Of a stretch of DNA of 5,964 nt, positions 5,604 to 5,964 are shown one piece after another. The DNA lies in NCBI GenBank assembly GCA_027347805.1, contig DAIEQP010000388.1:1-5964 (forward strand), given 5' to 3'. Numbering within the stretch: the first letter of the stretch is position 1; every line of letters begins with the position of its first letter. Source of the stretch: Ignavibacteria bacterium. GTDB lineage: Bacteria; Bacteroidota; Ignavibacteria; Ignavibacteriales; Melioribacteraceae. The notes under the pieces were generated by a model. It searched no databases and had not been told where the DNA came from. It worked only from the letters and a program-made list of their open reading frames with translations. Position numbers and translations under genes: made by a program.

Positions 5604-5964
5604 TTAAAAAAATGCTCTGGCTTCAGCCCGCATTGTATGAATTGGTTTTCCGCTGCCCTGCAATCTTCCATTGTAACTAAACGATGTCTGAACAAAACTT
5701 GAGAGGCGGTAATCAAAAAAGACCCTCCAAAAATAATTTTTCCCAATCACATTTCCTTTTAAAATTTCATAAGGCACTTCATAATCAGAAGAAGAATTGG
5801 AAAGTTCAGTCCTTTCAAGCTCGACTCTTAGTCTGCCGCTATTTTCGAACGAATAAGTTGATCTGATAGTTAAAGAATTTAAATCAACTGTAGCAGGTTT
5901 TAAAGGTAAAGCATCAATATTTCTTGCGGCTTCAATTTTAAAACCAATTTCAGCTTCACGAACC
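5604..5964 (-). CDS. C-terminal end of a probable outer-membrane beta-barrel protein (runs off the right edge)
   Basis: An open minus-strand frame enters from the right edge and ends at TAA (5606-5604), giving 119 visible residues. I cannot name the family. The region reads as alternating polar and hydrophobic residues typical of beta strands: AEIGFKIEAAR near the edge, STYSFENSGRLRVELERTEL, then WRVFFDYRLSSFVQTSFSYN, and a last strand ending MRAEARAFF. A terminal Phe in an amphipathic strand is the usual signal for insertion by the BAM complex in the outer membrane, so a barrel protein is the likeliest reading. The N-terminus, signal peptide and total length are outside the window. Its stop lies 23 bases before the Nudix start, with no terminator seen between, so it is probably the upstream gene of the same transcript. 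Confidence 0.75.
   Translation of the reverse strand, partial: VREAEIGFKIEAARNIDALPLKPATVDLNSLTIRSTYSFENSGRLRVELERTELSNSSSDYEVPYEILKGNVIGKNYFWRVFFDYRLSSFVQTSFSYNGRLQGSGKPIHTMRAEARAFF

Noticed and set aside
5555..5866. Short frames around the Nudix start (minus 5555-5746; plus 5684-5866)
   Set aside because: The minus one overlaps the ends of two supported genes in another frame and the plus one is antisense to the beta-barrel-like C-terminus; neither resembles a protein.
1..5964. Novel defence, mobile or CRISPR-like system
   Set aside because: All genes are identifiable housekeeping families or a single small exported protein; there are no direct-repeat arrays, transposase, integrase, toxin-antitoxin or nuclease genes, and no terminal repeats that I can see.

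Overview
This is an AT-rich bacterial window in which every supportable gene lies on the minus strand, so it is read from high to low coordinates. The best taxonomic guess is the Bacteroidota/Ignavibacteriota/Chlorobiota group. The reasons are the low GC, an outer-membrane-type protein ending in Phe, and a perfect TAnnTTTG (Bacteroidota-type -7 box) just upstream of aroC. This placement is an inference; there is no rRNA or other phylogenetic marker that I could compare.

Layout in transcription order: (1) 5964-5604, the C-terminal 119 residues of an unidentified protein that looks like an outer-membrane beta-barrel; (2) 5580-5113, a Nudix hydrolase resembling NudB; (3) 5063-4155, a PfkB-family sugar/nucleoside kinase starting at TTG; (4) 4153-3140, mtnA, methylthioribose-1-phosphate isomerase, one base after the kinase stop; (5) 3147-2410, recO, overlapping mtnA by 8 bases; (6) 2393-2031, a small exported coiled-coil protein of unknown function; (7) 1996-494, a DegP/HtrA-type periplasmic protease with two PDZ domains; (8) a strong Rho-independent terminator at 444-475; (9) 413-1, the N-terminal 137 codons of aroC, chorismate synthase, with a candidate promoter of its own.

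Gaps between genes 1 to 7 are short (-8 to about 50 bases) and no convincing terminator lies between them, so they look like one transcription unit ended by the hairpin at 444-475. The functions are mixed: nucleotide clean-up (Nudix), methionine salvage (MtnA, perhaps with the kinase), recombinational repair (RecO), and envelope protein quality control (HtrA, perhaps with the small exported protein). AroC, in the shikimate pathway, seems to be transcribed separately. There is no gap over 300 bases, and I see no tRNA, rRNA, CRISPR array, insertion sequence or phage gene.

This is mainly an ordinary housekeeping region. The points most worth a second look are the tight kinase-mtnA junction, the Nudix box that is one residue short, the unrecognised exported protein next to htrA, and the terminator whose T-run runs into the putative aroC promoter.
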